Assembly (NCBI RefSeq): GCF_027887165.1
Contig: NC_077230.1
Span: 26,276,625 to 26,340,624 of the forward strand
Length of the DNA: 64,000 nucleotides
Reading direction: 5' to 3'
Source of the DNA: Monodelphis domestica
Lineage: Eukaryota; Chordata; Mammalia; Didelphimorphia; Didelphidae
In this document: in pieces, positions 11,225 to 22,807 of the stretch
Layout of the letters: each line of letters opens with the position of its first letter
Numbering within the stretch: the first letter of the stretch is position 1
Position numbers and translations under genes: made by a program
Notes under the pieces: model-generated
The model's database searches: none
Seen by the model: only the letters and a program-made list of their open reading frames with translations
Told to the model about the DNA's origin: nothing

Positions 11225-11690
11225 ACCCTCCATGTTGTGGGAACAAAAAACTGGAAGCAAAGAGGGAACTTATTGGTTGAACAAATTGTGAATAAATTTG
11301 GGAACTGAACAAATTGTTATATGAATGCCATATCAATGTACTATAAGAAATGAGGAATTCAGGGAAAATGGAATTGGAGAGGGGTCTTATATGTCCTCTT
11401 ATATGAACAGATGCAGAATGAAGAAAGCAGAATCAGGAGAAGCAAATATACAATGATGACACTAACATACATAAATGAAAATGTCACTAAAATGCAGTCA
11501 CACTACGATTATTTGGAATAAAAAATCTTGGTTCTGGAGAATAGACAATAAGGTGGGCAACCAGAGGGATGGAATGCTGCAGACATTATTAGATGCATTG
11601 GTTTTATGGGTCAGGTTGCTTAACTTTTTCTTTGAGTCTCAGGAAGGTTTGATGGGAACTTACATTGGGAAATAAAAAACAAAAAATATC
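11225..11690 (+). mobile_element. Old L1-like 3' fragment
   Basis: GGGAACAAAAAACTGGAAGC is followed by AATGTACTATAAGAAATGAGG, GCAGAATCAGGAGAAGCAAA and TTCTGGAGAATAGACAATAA. The same order occurs at 55620-55930 (TTCTGAAGGATAGATAATGA). It is too decayed to hold a frame. Confidence 0.6.
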
Positions 11691-11744
11691 TAGATCATAG
11701 ATTTTGAGAACCATTAAGGATGATGGCAGTCATATAGTTATGAT

Positions 11745-11985
11745 GAAATTAAGTGGAATAGAAGTACAGCTCTGGACCCAGAGCCAAGAAAACATCAGTT
11801 TGAAGCCAGCTTCCTTTACATACTAGGTCCATGACCCTGGACAAGTCCTTAACCTGTATGCCTTAGTTTCCCTCTCGGTAAAATGGAGATAGCATATAGT
11901 TCTTGGGATTGTTGTGAGATTTAAAAGAGGTAATATTTGTAAAGCATTTTAAAAATATTAAAAGTACTATATAAATACACTCTAT
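11745..11985 (+). mobile_element. MIR-like CORE-SINE
   Basis: ATGACCCTGGACAAGTCCTT, TAGTTTCCCTCTCGGTAAAA, GGGATTGTTGTGAGATTTAA and AATATTTGTAAAGCATTTT are in forward MIR order. Confidence 0.7.
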
Positions 11986-11994
11986 TATTATAGT

Positions 11995-12340
11995 CTGTTT
12001 TATAAATCAGGAAACTGAGACCCCTTAAAAGTTAAGTAATTTGTGCAAGATCACCCACAACAGGAGCAGTTAGGTGACACAGTGAATAGAGTGCCTGGTC
12101 TGGAGTCAAGAGGATCTGGGTTCAAATGTGGCCTCAGACACTTCATAGCTATGTGATCTTGGGCAAGTCATTTAACCCTGTTTGTCTAGCCTTTGCCCTT
12201 CTGTCTTAGAGTTTTTACTAAGACAGAAAGTAAGAGTTTAAAAATATTATGTATCACACATATTAAGAGGTTGAGCTTGGATTTCTATCCAGGTCCTCTG
12301 ACATCAAATCTAGCATTCTTTCCATGAAGCCACATCAATA
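11995..12340 (-). mobile_element. MIR-like SINE interrupted by a younger SINE
   Basis: Reverse MIR sequence (TCAGGAAACTGAGACCCC, AATTTGTGCAAGATCACC) stops at about 12060 and resumes near 12250 (GGATTTCTATCCAGGTCCTC, CTTTCCATGAAGCCACAT). A type 2 SINE sits between the parts, which gives the order of insertion. Confidence 0.65.
12062..12248 (+). mobile_element. SINE, type 2 (CTAGCC tail)
   Basis: The head GTTAGGTGACACAGTGAATA, GATCTGGGTTCAAATGTGGC and GTGATCTTGGGCAAGTCATT leads to a tail with TGTCTAGCCTTTGCCCTTCT, GTCTTAGAGTTTTTACTAAG and AGACAGAAAGTAAGAG. Type 2 is my label for copies with this tail instead of the RTE-like one. Confidence 0.85.
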
Positions 12341-12689
12341 CACCTTAAAAAAAATACAATGTGATATTTAGAAGAGGAAGCTTCAATCACCAATGCACCC
12401 TATCTTTCCTTTGCCAAACTGGTACAGTTTGATGAATAATTCATGTTTTTGATATTTTCCTCCAGACATCTTGATGGTCAGCTACTGAGCAGAAATTTGA
12501 ATCATCTGTTATCCAATTATTTCATTTGTCTGTAGACAATATCACATCAACTGCCTTGCAATATCTCTAGACTTCCTTGAATTTCCTGGTGAGACCTAAA
12601 TTGTGCCTGGGCTCTGACCTAGAGGGACTGTCCAGTCATAGGTCCCAATTTGCTAATTACTGAGCTACAGTGATAATATTTGACTGTGA

Positions 12690-12890
12690 AGATTCATCTT
12701 CCTACATTCAAATCTGACCTCATATACTTCCTAGTCAAATAAATCCCTGGGCAAGTCATTTATGCCTGTTTGCCTCTGTTCCTTATCTGCAAAATGAACT
12801 AGAAAAGCAAATGGCAAACCACTCCAGTATTTCTGCCAAGAAAAACTCAAATGGGGCCATCCAGAGTTGAGCATGACTGAAACAACAATG
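12690..12890 (+). mobile_element. SINE, type 1, 5' truncated
   Basis: It starts within the head (TCATCTTCCTACATTCAAAT) and has the complete RTE-like tail: GGCAAACCACTCCAGTATTT, GCCAAGAAAAACTCAAATGG and TTGAGCATGACTGAAACAAC. Confidence 0.85.
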
Positions 12891-13147
12891 CGCACAAATG
12901 AAATAATTTGCTGGGTAAAAGAAAGAGGACCTGGGCATTCTTGGCTTGGTAACCAAGCATATTCCCATTCAATTCTCTGTTTCTGGTAATAATGGGTATT
13001 CCTCAATTGAAGTTCTAAAACCATCATTCAACCCAGTGGCATAACTTTTTTAAAAATTCTTTTTTAAGAGTGGTTCTTGGATCCTGAAAGTAACAAACAG
13101 AAATTCATGCAGAGAGTGATGTACCATCAAAAGAAACATAAACACTG

Positions 13148-13153
13148 TTTATT
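13148..13153 (-). terminator. XK: Candidate poly(A) signal AATAAA (distal)
   Basis: AATAAA on the minus strand is followed by CAGTGTTTATGTTTCTTTTG, a plausible U/GU-rich downstream element. It is the last good signal in the repeat-poor stretch after XK. Confidence 0.45.
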
Positions 13154-13205
13154 AGAGGCAATGACTGCAGACTGGCAGTCAATAAAATCCCATGTCCATA
13201 ATATA

Positions 13206-13211
13206 TTTATT
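13206..13211 (-). terminator. XK: Candidate poly(A) signal AATAAA (proximal of pair)
   Basis: A second AATAAA on the minus strand lies 58 bp upstream of the distal one. Either could direct cleavage. Other minus-strand AATAAA hexamers at 14028-14023 and 13476-13471 could give shorter transcripts. Confidence 0.35.
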
Positions 13212-13739
13212 ACAGTTACGATGGTGGGCATGATTCTGAATATAAAACTGGCAATCCACTCACAGGAAGTATAATACTCATACATACATATACAGAACCA
13301 TGACAACCCATTTGATAAAATCATTTCCAAGGAAATGCCATATGTTTGAGAATCAGCTTTTAGACCTATTTTCCATTTGTAAGGACAAAAAGATATTTCC
13401 AAAAGTGTTGAATTCAGAGAAAAATCTTTAGAATCCTCAGAAAGAAAGAGGGGGTATTTTGCAGTTATTTTTTATTTTCTGACCAGTCCCATATCCATAA
13501 ACATGATGTTTTGTAAACACTGGCCACAAGGGCGGTAACATCATCTCGAACAGATGTTGTGTAGATTTCCCCCTTCCCTGAAATTTCCAAAGCAGAGGCT
13601 ATCCATCAAGCCTGCTTCCACAAGGTCAAATGATCAAGGATTCATTCAAAAGCTGGATGCAAGTTAGAATGCAGTGCAAAGCAACCTTCTCATTGCAACA
13701 CATTTCCATTATGAGTCTGGTGACATAAAATAATGCTAG

Positions 13740-13945
13740 CTTATAGTTGCATAGGATGTTTTAAAAGTACTGTCATGATCATCATCTACTCTGATCCTCA
13801 CGACACCCCTGTGAGGTAGGCAGGTCAGCTATTACTACATTTGTTAGATGTAGGGAATGGAGGGACAGAGAGGTAACAGAACTGTCTGAGATTGGACAAC
13901 AGGTAGTAAGGGCAAAAACTAGGAGCCAGGAATGGTTGTGCTACC
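13740..13945 (-). mobile_element. MIR-like CORE-SINE within the XK 3' UTR
   Basis: The reverse order is TCTGATCCTCACGACACCCC, TGTGAGGTAGGCAGG, GAATGGAGGGACAGAGAGG and ACAACAGGTAGTAAGGGC. It is ancient and diverged. Confidence 0.65.
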
Positions 13946-16362
13946 ATGACCAGAGACGCGATCCAATAGAAACTTTTTCTTCATTAAGGAACTACATAAA
14001 AAGAATGGTTTTAAATCTTTGTTTTATTCTATTCCTAATCTTTTAATTTTTTGAGAAAAAAATTCCCATGTGGTCTTATGTGCATGTCTATCTACATTTA
14101 AATATCTTTATCTGTCAATATGCACAATATTTATCTCTGTGTATATACATGAATGTTTTGGCACACACAGAGCCATGTGGGAGCACGTGTGCACATACAC
14201 ACACACAAAATAATTTGCATTAGGTCTACAAAACAGTATCAAGGACAGCTGATGTGGGCAAAGAGACACCCAGATGATGCATAATGACACAAGATAATTT
14301 TCTCTTGCTTGAATAAATAAACAAATTTGCTAACTACTTGCCTATAATATTTTACACATATTGAGGAACCAAGAATACTTCAAATTTAAAAAATCTGCAA
14401 ACAAAACTGAGGTGAGATTGATCAGTAGTCTACAGACATGCCAACTGAAGTATATAAAACTAGTAAATCACAAGAGAATACCCTTTGAATATAATAGAAG
14501 AGTACAACAAATTGTATATTTGTGTGCATGTACACTTCACATTTTCTATATGAAATCAAAACCAATAAAGTGATCAAATCTGAGAATGTTTGACAGATAT
14601 ATCTTGCTAGACAATACAGTCATGTAAAAAAACTGACATCAGCATAGTGCATTTTAATGTCTTTTGCCTAAATTGTTTTATATTCTTATGCTGCCATTAT
14701 TTCATTTTTAATCATGTTAAAAGATGTCTTTGCTTCAACCACTTTCCAAGTATTACATGAGAAAATTTTTAACATTAAAACTAAAGGTATAAGATTAACT
14801 TCCCCATGACACTTGAGTGAATGTTACCCAACTTCGTGTCAACACACACATATATACATACACACCCATATACACACAGTACCAAACTGAAGAGGTGAAT
14901 AAAGGAGGATTTAATTGAATCAAAAGTCTATGTTAAAATTACTGCATTTAAAGTCACTGGATTCTGGGTCACTTAATTTCTTTGGGGCAGTGGAGAGAGT
15001 TGTGGCATTAAGATCCACATCATGGCTAGGCTGTCTTTTTTAGTCTAAGTGTTTCCTTTAAATAATAAAAACCAAAATATCCTACCTAGATAACACTGGC
15101 CTGGAATTCTCAAGTGATTTATAAAAATTATACGGGTCTTTCCTAAGATCTTTTGGGAGAGATGATAAACTTTCAAAAGATAGCTTTTTTGGAATAAATC
15201 TCAGGTTTTTCTGTGACTTCACAGAATCTTCTGGCAGGAGTGGACTTTGAGAGGTTAGAAGACTGCCTTCAAGGTGACCCACAATAAAAAAGACCTAAAG
15301 AATGGTATCGTGTTTGTGGAGGCTCCCAGAGAAGGAGACTCCATAATTTCCTCATTTAGTCATTTTAATGCTTAATGATCTTTATGATCCAGAAATTCTC
15401 CTATGTACCTAATGCCTATGAATGTTCTCCCAAACCCCCAGGGCATCTAGAATCAAAGTCAAAATAGAATATAAGTTTCTTCTTAGGGACATTTAACACC
15501 TAAAGTCTCCAGATCCAAATTCTTGAATGCATATGATCTGAGGCATGATATAAGGAAGGTCAGAAATCATCAAAGTATAAAAACAGCACATTCAAATATT
15601 TGAAAATCTATCAGCATCATGCACTGGCAATCAGTGCCATCAACCAGTCAGAGAAAAGGCCAGGATTTTTTCTGCATTTAAGCAGAAATCTCTTGGGCTA
15701 AGCAGAAGAAGGGGAAAAAAAGTATTCAAGGGTCCATTGTAAATTGTTCAGTTTCATTTTAAGAAATTCAGAGAAGGAAGGCATGGCTTGGTGGGATGAC
15801 CATAGCAGTGACTCTCTGTCACTAAAGCCAACACAAGGATCATCTTTAGGACTGATAACTAAGCTGGATTTCCAGACAGGATGATCCGGTACCCTTTCCC
15901 AATTCTACCTAAACAAACCAATTTCAAATTTCCTGATTTCTGTTAGCTGAGATAAAATTCCAGAAGGTCCTGACCTGCAATGCTGTCCTTTTTAAAACTA
16001 AAGAGGATAATGCCAACTGGGAGAATCTGACCATTCATTCTCATACACGTAACCTTTGTTGAACAGGATGTCTTGCATCTTACCACACTGGACTGATCAT
16101 CTGTAATTCTCCTTGGCAGTCTGCACAAACACACACATTCACATACACATTCCATACTCCAGTGGCAAACAGAGCAAGCTAGCCAGCAGGGAGTAGGGGA
16201 TGCACTTGTAGGGATTACTTCCTGTCTATTCAAAGACATGTGCCGCATTGGTACAGGCATCAATGAACAAGCATCAGTGAGACCCAGAAAACAAGATGCA
16301 GAGGATGTGTGTAAACATAAGCAGGGGCTGCCAGCAGAGACACCATCTTACTCCGGGTCCTG

Positions 16363-17183
16363 TTAAGAATCAGAAGGGACGCTCAGCTGTGAGTTTCTGC
16401 TCTGTGGCTCACTTTTCTGCGGCTGGATGGGGATTTCAGAGTCATCCTGGGACTTCAAGTCTGCCCTTTCTGCAGGGTCGCTGTGCCTCTGCCTTTTACA
16501 AGGAAAGCAAAGACACCTGAAGCATGACAGCAGGCCTTGAGTAATATTAAAGGAGAAGAGCTTTTTGCAAGGGTGGAAAAACTGGTAAAACACTAGCATA
16601 AATAGGATGGCTGTGCAATATGCAATCAGCAGCTTCAGAATGAGCAAGGGAGCACACACGTACATATAAATGTCTGTCTTATAGATGTACCACAAAAGGA
16701 GGAGGAAAGCATTCTCAATGAACCTCAGCATGTAATAGACCGACAGCCTGTACCAGTTCTGGGACTTATTGATCAAGTCAGGGCTGTTGATCTTCAGCTG
16801 AACGGCCGACCAACAGAACATGTTGATGCCTGCGTACAGGAAGGTGAGGAAGCAGAGCACGATGGTGGTGCCCATTCTGCTCATGGCCTTGATATTCTCG
16901 GGAAAGGGGGAGCGGCTCCTCCAGAAGAGAATCCAGGGGTAAAAAAAAAAGCCGAAGAAATTGAGCAGTACCACCGGGAGGATCCAGATCTGGAGGACGG
17001 AGCTGAAAAGGACCAGGACCACAACACGTGTTGCGATCTCAAAGCTCCGCCAGAGGAAGATGCAGAGATAGGCGGCAGGCTTCACGCTGACCTCGTATTC
17101 GTCGTACTTGATCTTGATGGCCAGGATGTTGCAACGCAAAGCCCCGTAGACGATAGACAGCAGGGACAGGGCCATGAAGACAC
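16363..17183 (-). CDS. XK: XK, exon 3 (last coding exon)
   Basis: This exon encodes the C-terminal 272 residues of XK, the multi-pass membrane protein that carries the Kx antigen. XK is disulphide-linked to Kell on red cells, and it binds the lipid-transfer protein VPS13A and belongs to the XKR scramblase family. The exon starts after a pyrimidine tract and ACAG acceptor (17187-17184). Its first two bases complete a Ser codon, and translation runs [63 protein letters not shown] and [12 protein letters not shown], with several hydrophobic membrane segments. The Cys in YMYVCAP matches human Cys347, the Kell-bonding residue. Positions equivalent to human Arg222, Cys294 and Glu327, where McLeod changes are known, are conserved. 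One residue is missing after FPENI relative to human (FPENIEKA). The hydrophilic Ser/Gln/Pro-rich tail is divergent. With exon 2 and a human-length exon 1 the protein would be about 442 residues (444 in human). No frameshift is seen. Confidence 0.97.
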
Positions 17184-17289
17184 CTGTAAGAGAAAAGGGG
17201 AGCCAGCTCAAGGATCAGCTCATGCATAAAGCCCTCTTTAGGACATTTGGATGTAAGGATTTTTGACCCACATTGTAATTACCACAGTG

Positions 17290-17400
17290 GTTTTATTTTC
17301 TGGGTTATCCTTCCCCCATTAGATTATAAGCGACCTGAAGGCAAGGACTGCCTTTTTTCTTTGGTATTTATATGCCCCGGGGAGCTTTGCATAGTGCCTA
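17290..17400 (+). mobile_element. L2-like LINE 3' terminus
   Basis: CCCATTAGATTATAAGCGAC, GGCAAGGACTGCC and TTGCATAGTGCCT are the L2 end phrases. The copy lies only about 100 bp inside intron 2 from exon 3. Confidence 0.65.
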
Positions 17401-17504
17401 TTTTTATAGTAAGCATTTCATAGCTTTAGTCTATGGTTTTATCATCTACAAAATGGGGATTATAACATCTTCTGTTGGCAATACTTACAAATTGACCCAC
17501 AAAG

Positions 17505-18020
17505 TACTTACTAAGCATCTCTGGGTGTCAGGTGCTAGGTTAGGCACTACAGACACAAAGAGGGGAATTAATCAGTCCGTGCTTTCAAAGAGTTTATAGA
17601 CTATCCCTACAAAAGCATATACATGTAAGGAAATTGTAAAGTAATTTGGGGAAGGCAAGAACATTTGGGATGCTCAGTCTTATATAGGAGATAGCACTTG
17701 AGTGAGTTTTTTTCTTTAAAAAACCTCTTTTCTTCCATCTTAGACTCAATACTATGTATTGGTTCCAAGGTAGAACAGTGGTAAGGGCTAGGCAAGAGGG
17801 GTTAAGTGATTTGCCCAAGGTCACACAGCTGGGAAGTGTCTGAGGTCATATTTGAACTCAGGACCTCCTGAGGCCTGGCTCTCAATATACTGAGCCACCC
17901 AGCTGCCCCTTGAGTAGAATTTTGAAAGGAGGTAGATATTCTAAGAGGAAGATGAATAGAAATAAGTGCATCCCAGGCAAGGAGGACCCTTTGGACAAAG
18001 GCATGGAGACAAAAGGGTTG
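17505..18020 (+). mobile_element. Family X repeat split by a SINE
   Basis: The left part shows CTTACTAAGCATCTCTGGG, GTCAGGTGCTAGGTTAGGCA and GTGCTTTCAAAGAGTTTATA. The right part resumes after 17909 with AATTTTGAAAGGAGGTAGAT, GCATCCCAGGCAAGGAGG and GGACAAAGGCATGGAGAC. The SINE is the later insertion. Confidence 0.6.
17715..17909 (-). mobile_element. SINE, type 2
   Basis: The reverse copy shows CTTCCATCTTAGACTCAATA, TGGTAAGGGCTAGGCAAG, CCCAAGGTCACACAGCTGG and GAGCCACCCAGCTGCCCC. CTTGAGT occurs on both sides, a likely piece of the target duplication. Confidence 0.9.
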
Positions 18021-18079
18021 TCTATGTCTTATGTCCAAAGGTACTATTCCCCTGCCAGGAAGAAATGGGAACAAGCTGG

Positions 18080-18720
18080 AGGGTCAGTTCAGATTTCATT
18101 GGTTTATTCCATGAACAGATTTGTTGTCCCCCTTCTGGGAGAGACTGAAAAGTTCTGAAACCTGATTATAAACTCAAGCAGTTATAGCCTCAAACTGATT
18201 GAATTTTCTTCCTTCTGGAAAAGAATGAGACTGTTGTGAGAACTAAGCTAAGGAGGACTAGGGGCAAGGTTCCTTTTTCCCTCTCCAGTTTTAAATGGGG
18301 CAGCAATGGAGTGGCTGGGGCATCTTCCTAACATATAAGCTGCCTCAGAGGAGATGAGCAGCAGTGATTAGAAAGGAAGGGGAGTTCAGGATAATTAGAG
18401 TGAGAGCTATTTTCTTATTGCTTTTGTCACTATTTTTAATAGTGTATGAAACTTTTTATCTTTGATTTTGATTGTTTAGTATTAAGAACACATTTTATCT
18501 TTGCAATAATCTTAATGAGCAAGGAGGAAGATTTTATTATTGTTGATAATCACACTTACTTTTCACAGCCAAGGCTTTGGCAATATATTTTGAATGTCTA
18601 TTTTTAATCACTTGAAGCATCAATTGGTGATGCTACATGATTTTTATAATTTTAATTTTAGTCAGAAACTTTGTTACATTTTTATATTACTCACCCTTCA
18701 CTTCATTTTATTTTTAAAAC
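18080..18720. other. Unassigned
   Basis: No gene is visible. The 3' part is AT-rich and directly precedes the LTR-like block at 18731. It could be decayed retroviral 3' sequence, but no recognisable retroviral protein can be read. Confidence 0.4.
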
Positions 18721-18730
18721 AAAAAGGGGG

Positions 18731-19107
18731 ATATGTAGCATTCCCAGCATATTCACATCTATGAAATATAAATGACTGTATGGCGACTGTGTCTCCAAGC
18801 ATAAGGTTATACCAATGAGGCTTGTGAATGTAACCTTGAACTGGCCATGTAGCCAGTGAAGTGGCCTTGAACTTGGCTAAGACAAACTCATTAACATGCT
18901 CGGACTCACCAGGGTTTGGTTTGCAATCTACACGCCCAAAGGTGTTCCCTCTACATTGCCACCCAATCTTAATTGTCTATACTTTGTGATGTGGTTACTA
19001 CATGCTTGGGAGTACCGCCCAAGCAGGACAGGATTAAATTCAGAGGCAAACCCATGAACTTCCTCTTGGCTTTCTCTCCCCTTTCATGGAGCTCCACTTG
19101 GCTCCTT

Positions 19108-19177
<70 letters not shown>

Positions 19178-19340
19178 TTCAATCTTCTCTAGCAATGACT
19201 CTGTCTCTCCTCTTAACCTTCTCCTTCCCCGAGGCTGTAACCATCTTGGCCTGCATGCCCTATCTTAATCTCCTCATCCACCTAGTATTCCTTTGTACTC
19301 ATACTTTCCTATCAAGGGGAGTATCATAGGTTTCCTTGCC
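18731..19340 (+). mobile_element. Possible retroviral LTR with CT array
   Basis: A tract AAAAAGGGGGATA, like a polypurine tract, immediately precedes TGTAGCATTCCC, a possible LTR start. Unique-looking sequence, a CT microsatellite and a C/T-rich downstream part follow. A matching upstream LTR, primer-binding site or target duplication is not seen, so the call is tentative. Confidence 0.35.
19111..19172. repeat. (CT)n microsatellite, about 31 units
   Basis: An uninterrupted plus-strand CT run of about 62 bases ends in CAAATC. The long Leu/Ser runs of any frame across it come from the repeat. Confidence 0.97.
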
Positions 19341-19353
19341 TATTCAAACACTG

Positions 19354-20096
<743 letters not shown>

Positions 20097-20099
20097 TCA

Positions 20100-20499
20100 T
20101 TTACTCCAATCCTTCAAATGAAGTAGATAGTATTGACTAGATGAAGCTGTCAGTGACCTTGTGAAACACTGCAGGTCTTTAAACTCCTTCCTGGCACATT
20201 CATTGTTTCTTTCATTTACTTCTAATTAGCATTGTTAATCACTGTAACATTTGACATACATATGGCTTGTCTTCTTCCCTTGACTCTTGTTTTTATTAGC
20301 ACCTTAATCAATGATAGTTTCACAAATATCCACAACTGCAGCAAAACAGGCAATATAACTAAATGTTCTTCAGTCATGGGCATCACCCCAAATGCTAATA
20401 GCACACTTGATGTGGAAGCATAAACATTTAAAATGCACCATTGCAACTTAAAAAAAAAATGCCCCCTCCTTCAAAAAAAGAGCACAACCCACAATTTGG
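20100..20499. other. Nothing recognised
   Basis: Mostly unique sequence without a supported frame, splice pair or repeat phrase. Confidence 0.4.
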
Positions 20500-20634
20500 A
20501 AGAACGCCAGTTAGGAATCAAGACATGGGAATCTAGCCTTGGTTTTACTACTAACTTATTCATCTTACTTTAGCCCCTTCAACCTCTCTGTTCTGGCTCC
20601 ATCCTCCTGCAAGATTCAGTCAGTTTGAGTTTCT

Positions 20635-20870
20635 GCCCTTCCGATTGGAAGCTGTAGTGGAGAGCTCCTCCCACAATCTTTATTTAAGGAGGGAGCCCAA
20701 GACAGTCATTTCATTTTACACCCAGCTGCATTCCTCAGGACTTCTCCATCCTCCCTTCCCCAAACTCTTCAGTTTCATTTTCTGTATTATCTTCCTCCTT
20801 TAAATTATAAGCTACTTGCAGGCCAGGCTACCTTTTTTGGGGGGTTGGGGGGGGACTTTGCATGCCTAGC
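20635..20870 (+). mobile_element. L2-like LINE 3' end
   Basis: GGAGAGCTCCTCCCACAATC, TTTAAGGAGGGAGCCCAAGA and TTTAAATTATAAGCTACTTG are in the same order as the copy at 7850-8160. A G-rich run (20838-20852) disrupts the end. A weak plus-strand MIR piece lies just upstream (20510-20600). Confidence 0.55.
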
Positions 20871-21204
20871 ACTATTCTACAGTTTTATCATCTTAAAAAT
20901 GAGGATTTTTAACATCTGCCACAAGCTATATAGTATAGCAGTCCATGTTACTATTATCTTAGAATATTTGTGAAACTATAGTTGCTTTTATACATTCTGA
21001 AGTTATAAGAGAATTTGAAGAGATGATAAGGAGTGTGTTTCAAGTCTTGTGACTATATTAGTGTAAGTAACTCCTAGTGTGCAAATATCCTTTACTGAAG
21101 CAGAGTCTTCATTATGTGGACACAAAACTTCAACAATTTTATTTATCCAAAAATATGAAAATCTAAATCTCAAACAGCAACTACTAATATTTTTAATGAT
21201 TTTA

Positions 21205-21423
21205 AAGCCAGGCCTGGAGTCAGGAGAATTCATCTTCCTGAGTTCAAATTTAACCTCAGACACTTACTAGCTGTGTGATCCTGGGATAATCACAACTCTG
21301 TTTGCCTCATCTGCAAAATGAGTTGGAGAGGGAAATGGCAAACCATTTCAGTATCTTTGCCAAGACAACCTCAAATGGAGTCACGAAGAGTTGGACATGC
21401 CTGAAACAACCGAATGTCACAAT
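21205..21423 (+). mobile_element. SINE, type 1, 5' truncated
   Basis: CAGGCCTGGAGTCAGGAGAA, ACTTACTAGCTGTGTGATCC, AATGGCAAACCATTTCAGTA, TCTTTGCCAAGACAACCTC and GAAGAGTTGGACATGCCTG are in order. Confidence 0.88.
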
Positions 21424-21424
21424 A

Positions 21425-21640
21425 GCATGGGAAAAGGAAGAACTTCCAGTCAGGAAATCCAAGTTCAAAATCTTGCTCTGAAACTAGCCATGTGATCATG
21501 TCAAGTCACTAACTTCTTTGACCCTCAGCATCCTCATCTATTAAATTGGGATAATAAAACTCATACTACATACCTTGTAGTATTTATGAGAAAAGTGCTT
21601 TGTAAAGTGCTTTGGGCAAGTAGTGCTATTAGAAGGTAAA
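21425..21640 (+). mobile_element. MIR-like CORE-SINE
   Basis: AACTAGCCATGTGATCATG, CATCCTCATCTATTAAATTG, TTGTAGTATTTATGAGAAAA and AAAGTGCTTTGGGCAAGTAG are in forward MIR order. Confidence 0.65.
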
Positions 21641-22060
21641 TTATCATTTTAAAAGAATGACCATAATATTAAGAAGGTTTAGGCACTATCATAATAGGAT
21701 TCTTATTTTAATAAATAGCTCAAGCCATAAATTTAAAATTATCAACATATTTCTCTGTGAATTAGGCTGGGTAGCTATTTCAATACTATAGCAAAAGAAA
21801 ACTTATTTCATACTTGTCTACTGACAATTTTACTGTGCAGTTATTTTTAATACTTATATGATTTCTGCTATTAATAAAAAGTAAAATATGAAGATTATAT
21901 GCCATGCTGATGGAAAATAGAGATGGCATTCCAGGCTTATAGAACATTGGGACCAACAATACAAAGGTGGGGCAACAGGGGACAGGTGTGAAGGTCAATA
22001 ATTAATCCACTTTGCCTATGAAGGGAATAAAGGAAGGGAATAAATGAAGGGAAGGAGAAG
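21641..22060. other. Nothing recognised
   Basis: Unique, AT-rich sequence with no supported gene or repeat. Confidence 0.4.
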
Positions 22061-22064
22061 CAAA

Positions 22065-22310
22065 TATTTATGAAGTACCTACTATATGCCAGGCACTTTT
22101 GCTATGTGTTACAATTATTATCTCATTCAATTCTCATAATAATACTAGGAGGTAGGTACTATTATTACACTCATTTTATGGCTGAGAAAATGGAGGCAGA
22201 GAGAGGTTAAGGGTCTCATCCAGGGTCATTTGACTAGGAAATGTGTAAGGCTGGATTTGAACTTGGGTTTTCTTGCCTGACCACCTAGTCCTCTATCCAA
22301 TGTGTCATTT
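22065..22310 (-). mobile_element. MIR-like CORE-SINE, near full length
   Basis: The reverse order is AAGTACCTACTATATGCCAG, TTATCTCATTCAATTCTCAT, AGGAGGTAGGTACTATTATT, GAGGCAGAGAGAGGTTAAGG and GCTGGATTTGAACTTGGG. Confidence 0.8.
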
Positions 22311-22319
22311 AGTGGAGCT

Positions 22320-22557
22320 ATTGTTGTTTCAGTTGTGTCTGACTCTTCATGGCCACAATTGAGTGTTTTCTTGGCAAAGATGTTGAAGTGGTTTGTTATT
22401 TCCTTCTCTAGTTTGTTTTACAATGAGGAAACTGAGACAAACAGGGATAAGTGACATGTTGAGGGTCACAGTGAGTAAGTATCTGAAACTGAACTTGAAC
22501 TCAGGTCTTCCTGACTCCAGGCTCAGGACTCTATCTGTTATACCACCTAGCAGTTCA
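22320..22557 (-). mobile_element. SINE, type 1
   Basis: In reverse: GTTGTTTCAGTTGTGTCTGA, TTTTCTTGGCAAAGATGTTG, CAATGAGGAAACTGAGACAA, GAACTCAGGTCTTCCTGACT and TATACCACCTAGCAG. It abuts the MIR relic on its left. Confidence 0.88.
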
Positions 22558-22807
22558 TCTGGTAGAATAGTGTGAGATAATGCTGAACAGGAGGGTAATA
22601 AGAGATTGTAGAAGTCCTTGAATGCCACAAGTTTCTCCTTCTTCTTTCACTGCTTCTAGTATAACTCTAAATGAAAGAATCCTACCTAGAGCCTAGTGCC
22701 TGGAACATAGTAGATGCTTAATAGATATCTGCTGCCTGATTGACTAATTGATCATTAGCTCAAATGGCACCCAATCAAAGTTAAGAAACTTTACTGAAGA
22801 ATTGAGG

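Larger units (their letters stand above)
13120..16362 (-). other. XK: Probable XK 3' UTR
   Basis: This is the sequence just downstream of the XK stop codon on the minus strand. It is much poorer in young repeats than its surroundings; the only clear repeat is a MIR relic at 13740-13945. It ends near two AATAAA signals at 13211-13206 and 13153-13148, followed on the minus strand by a T/G-rich stretch. Mammalian XK transcripts are known to have a multi-kilobase 3' UTR, so about 3.2 kb is plausible. The exact end is inferred. Confidence 0.5.

Noticed and set aside
1..13100. First exon of CYBB or another neighbour downstream of XK
   Set aside because: No conserved protein segment or promoter-like CpG-rich stretch was recognised. 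In human the next gene lies tens of kilobases further on.
15943..16263. 106-codon minus-strand frame just after the XK stop
   Set aside because: It lies in the probable 3' UTR, has no recognisable domain and follows the terminal exon.
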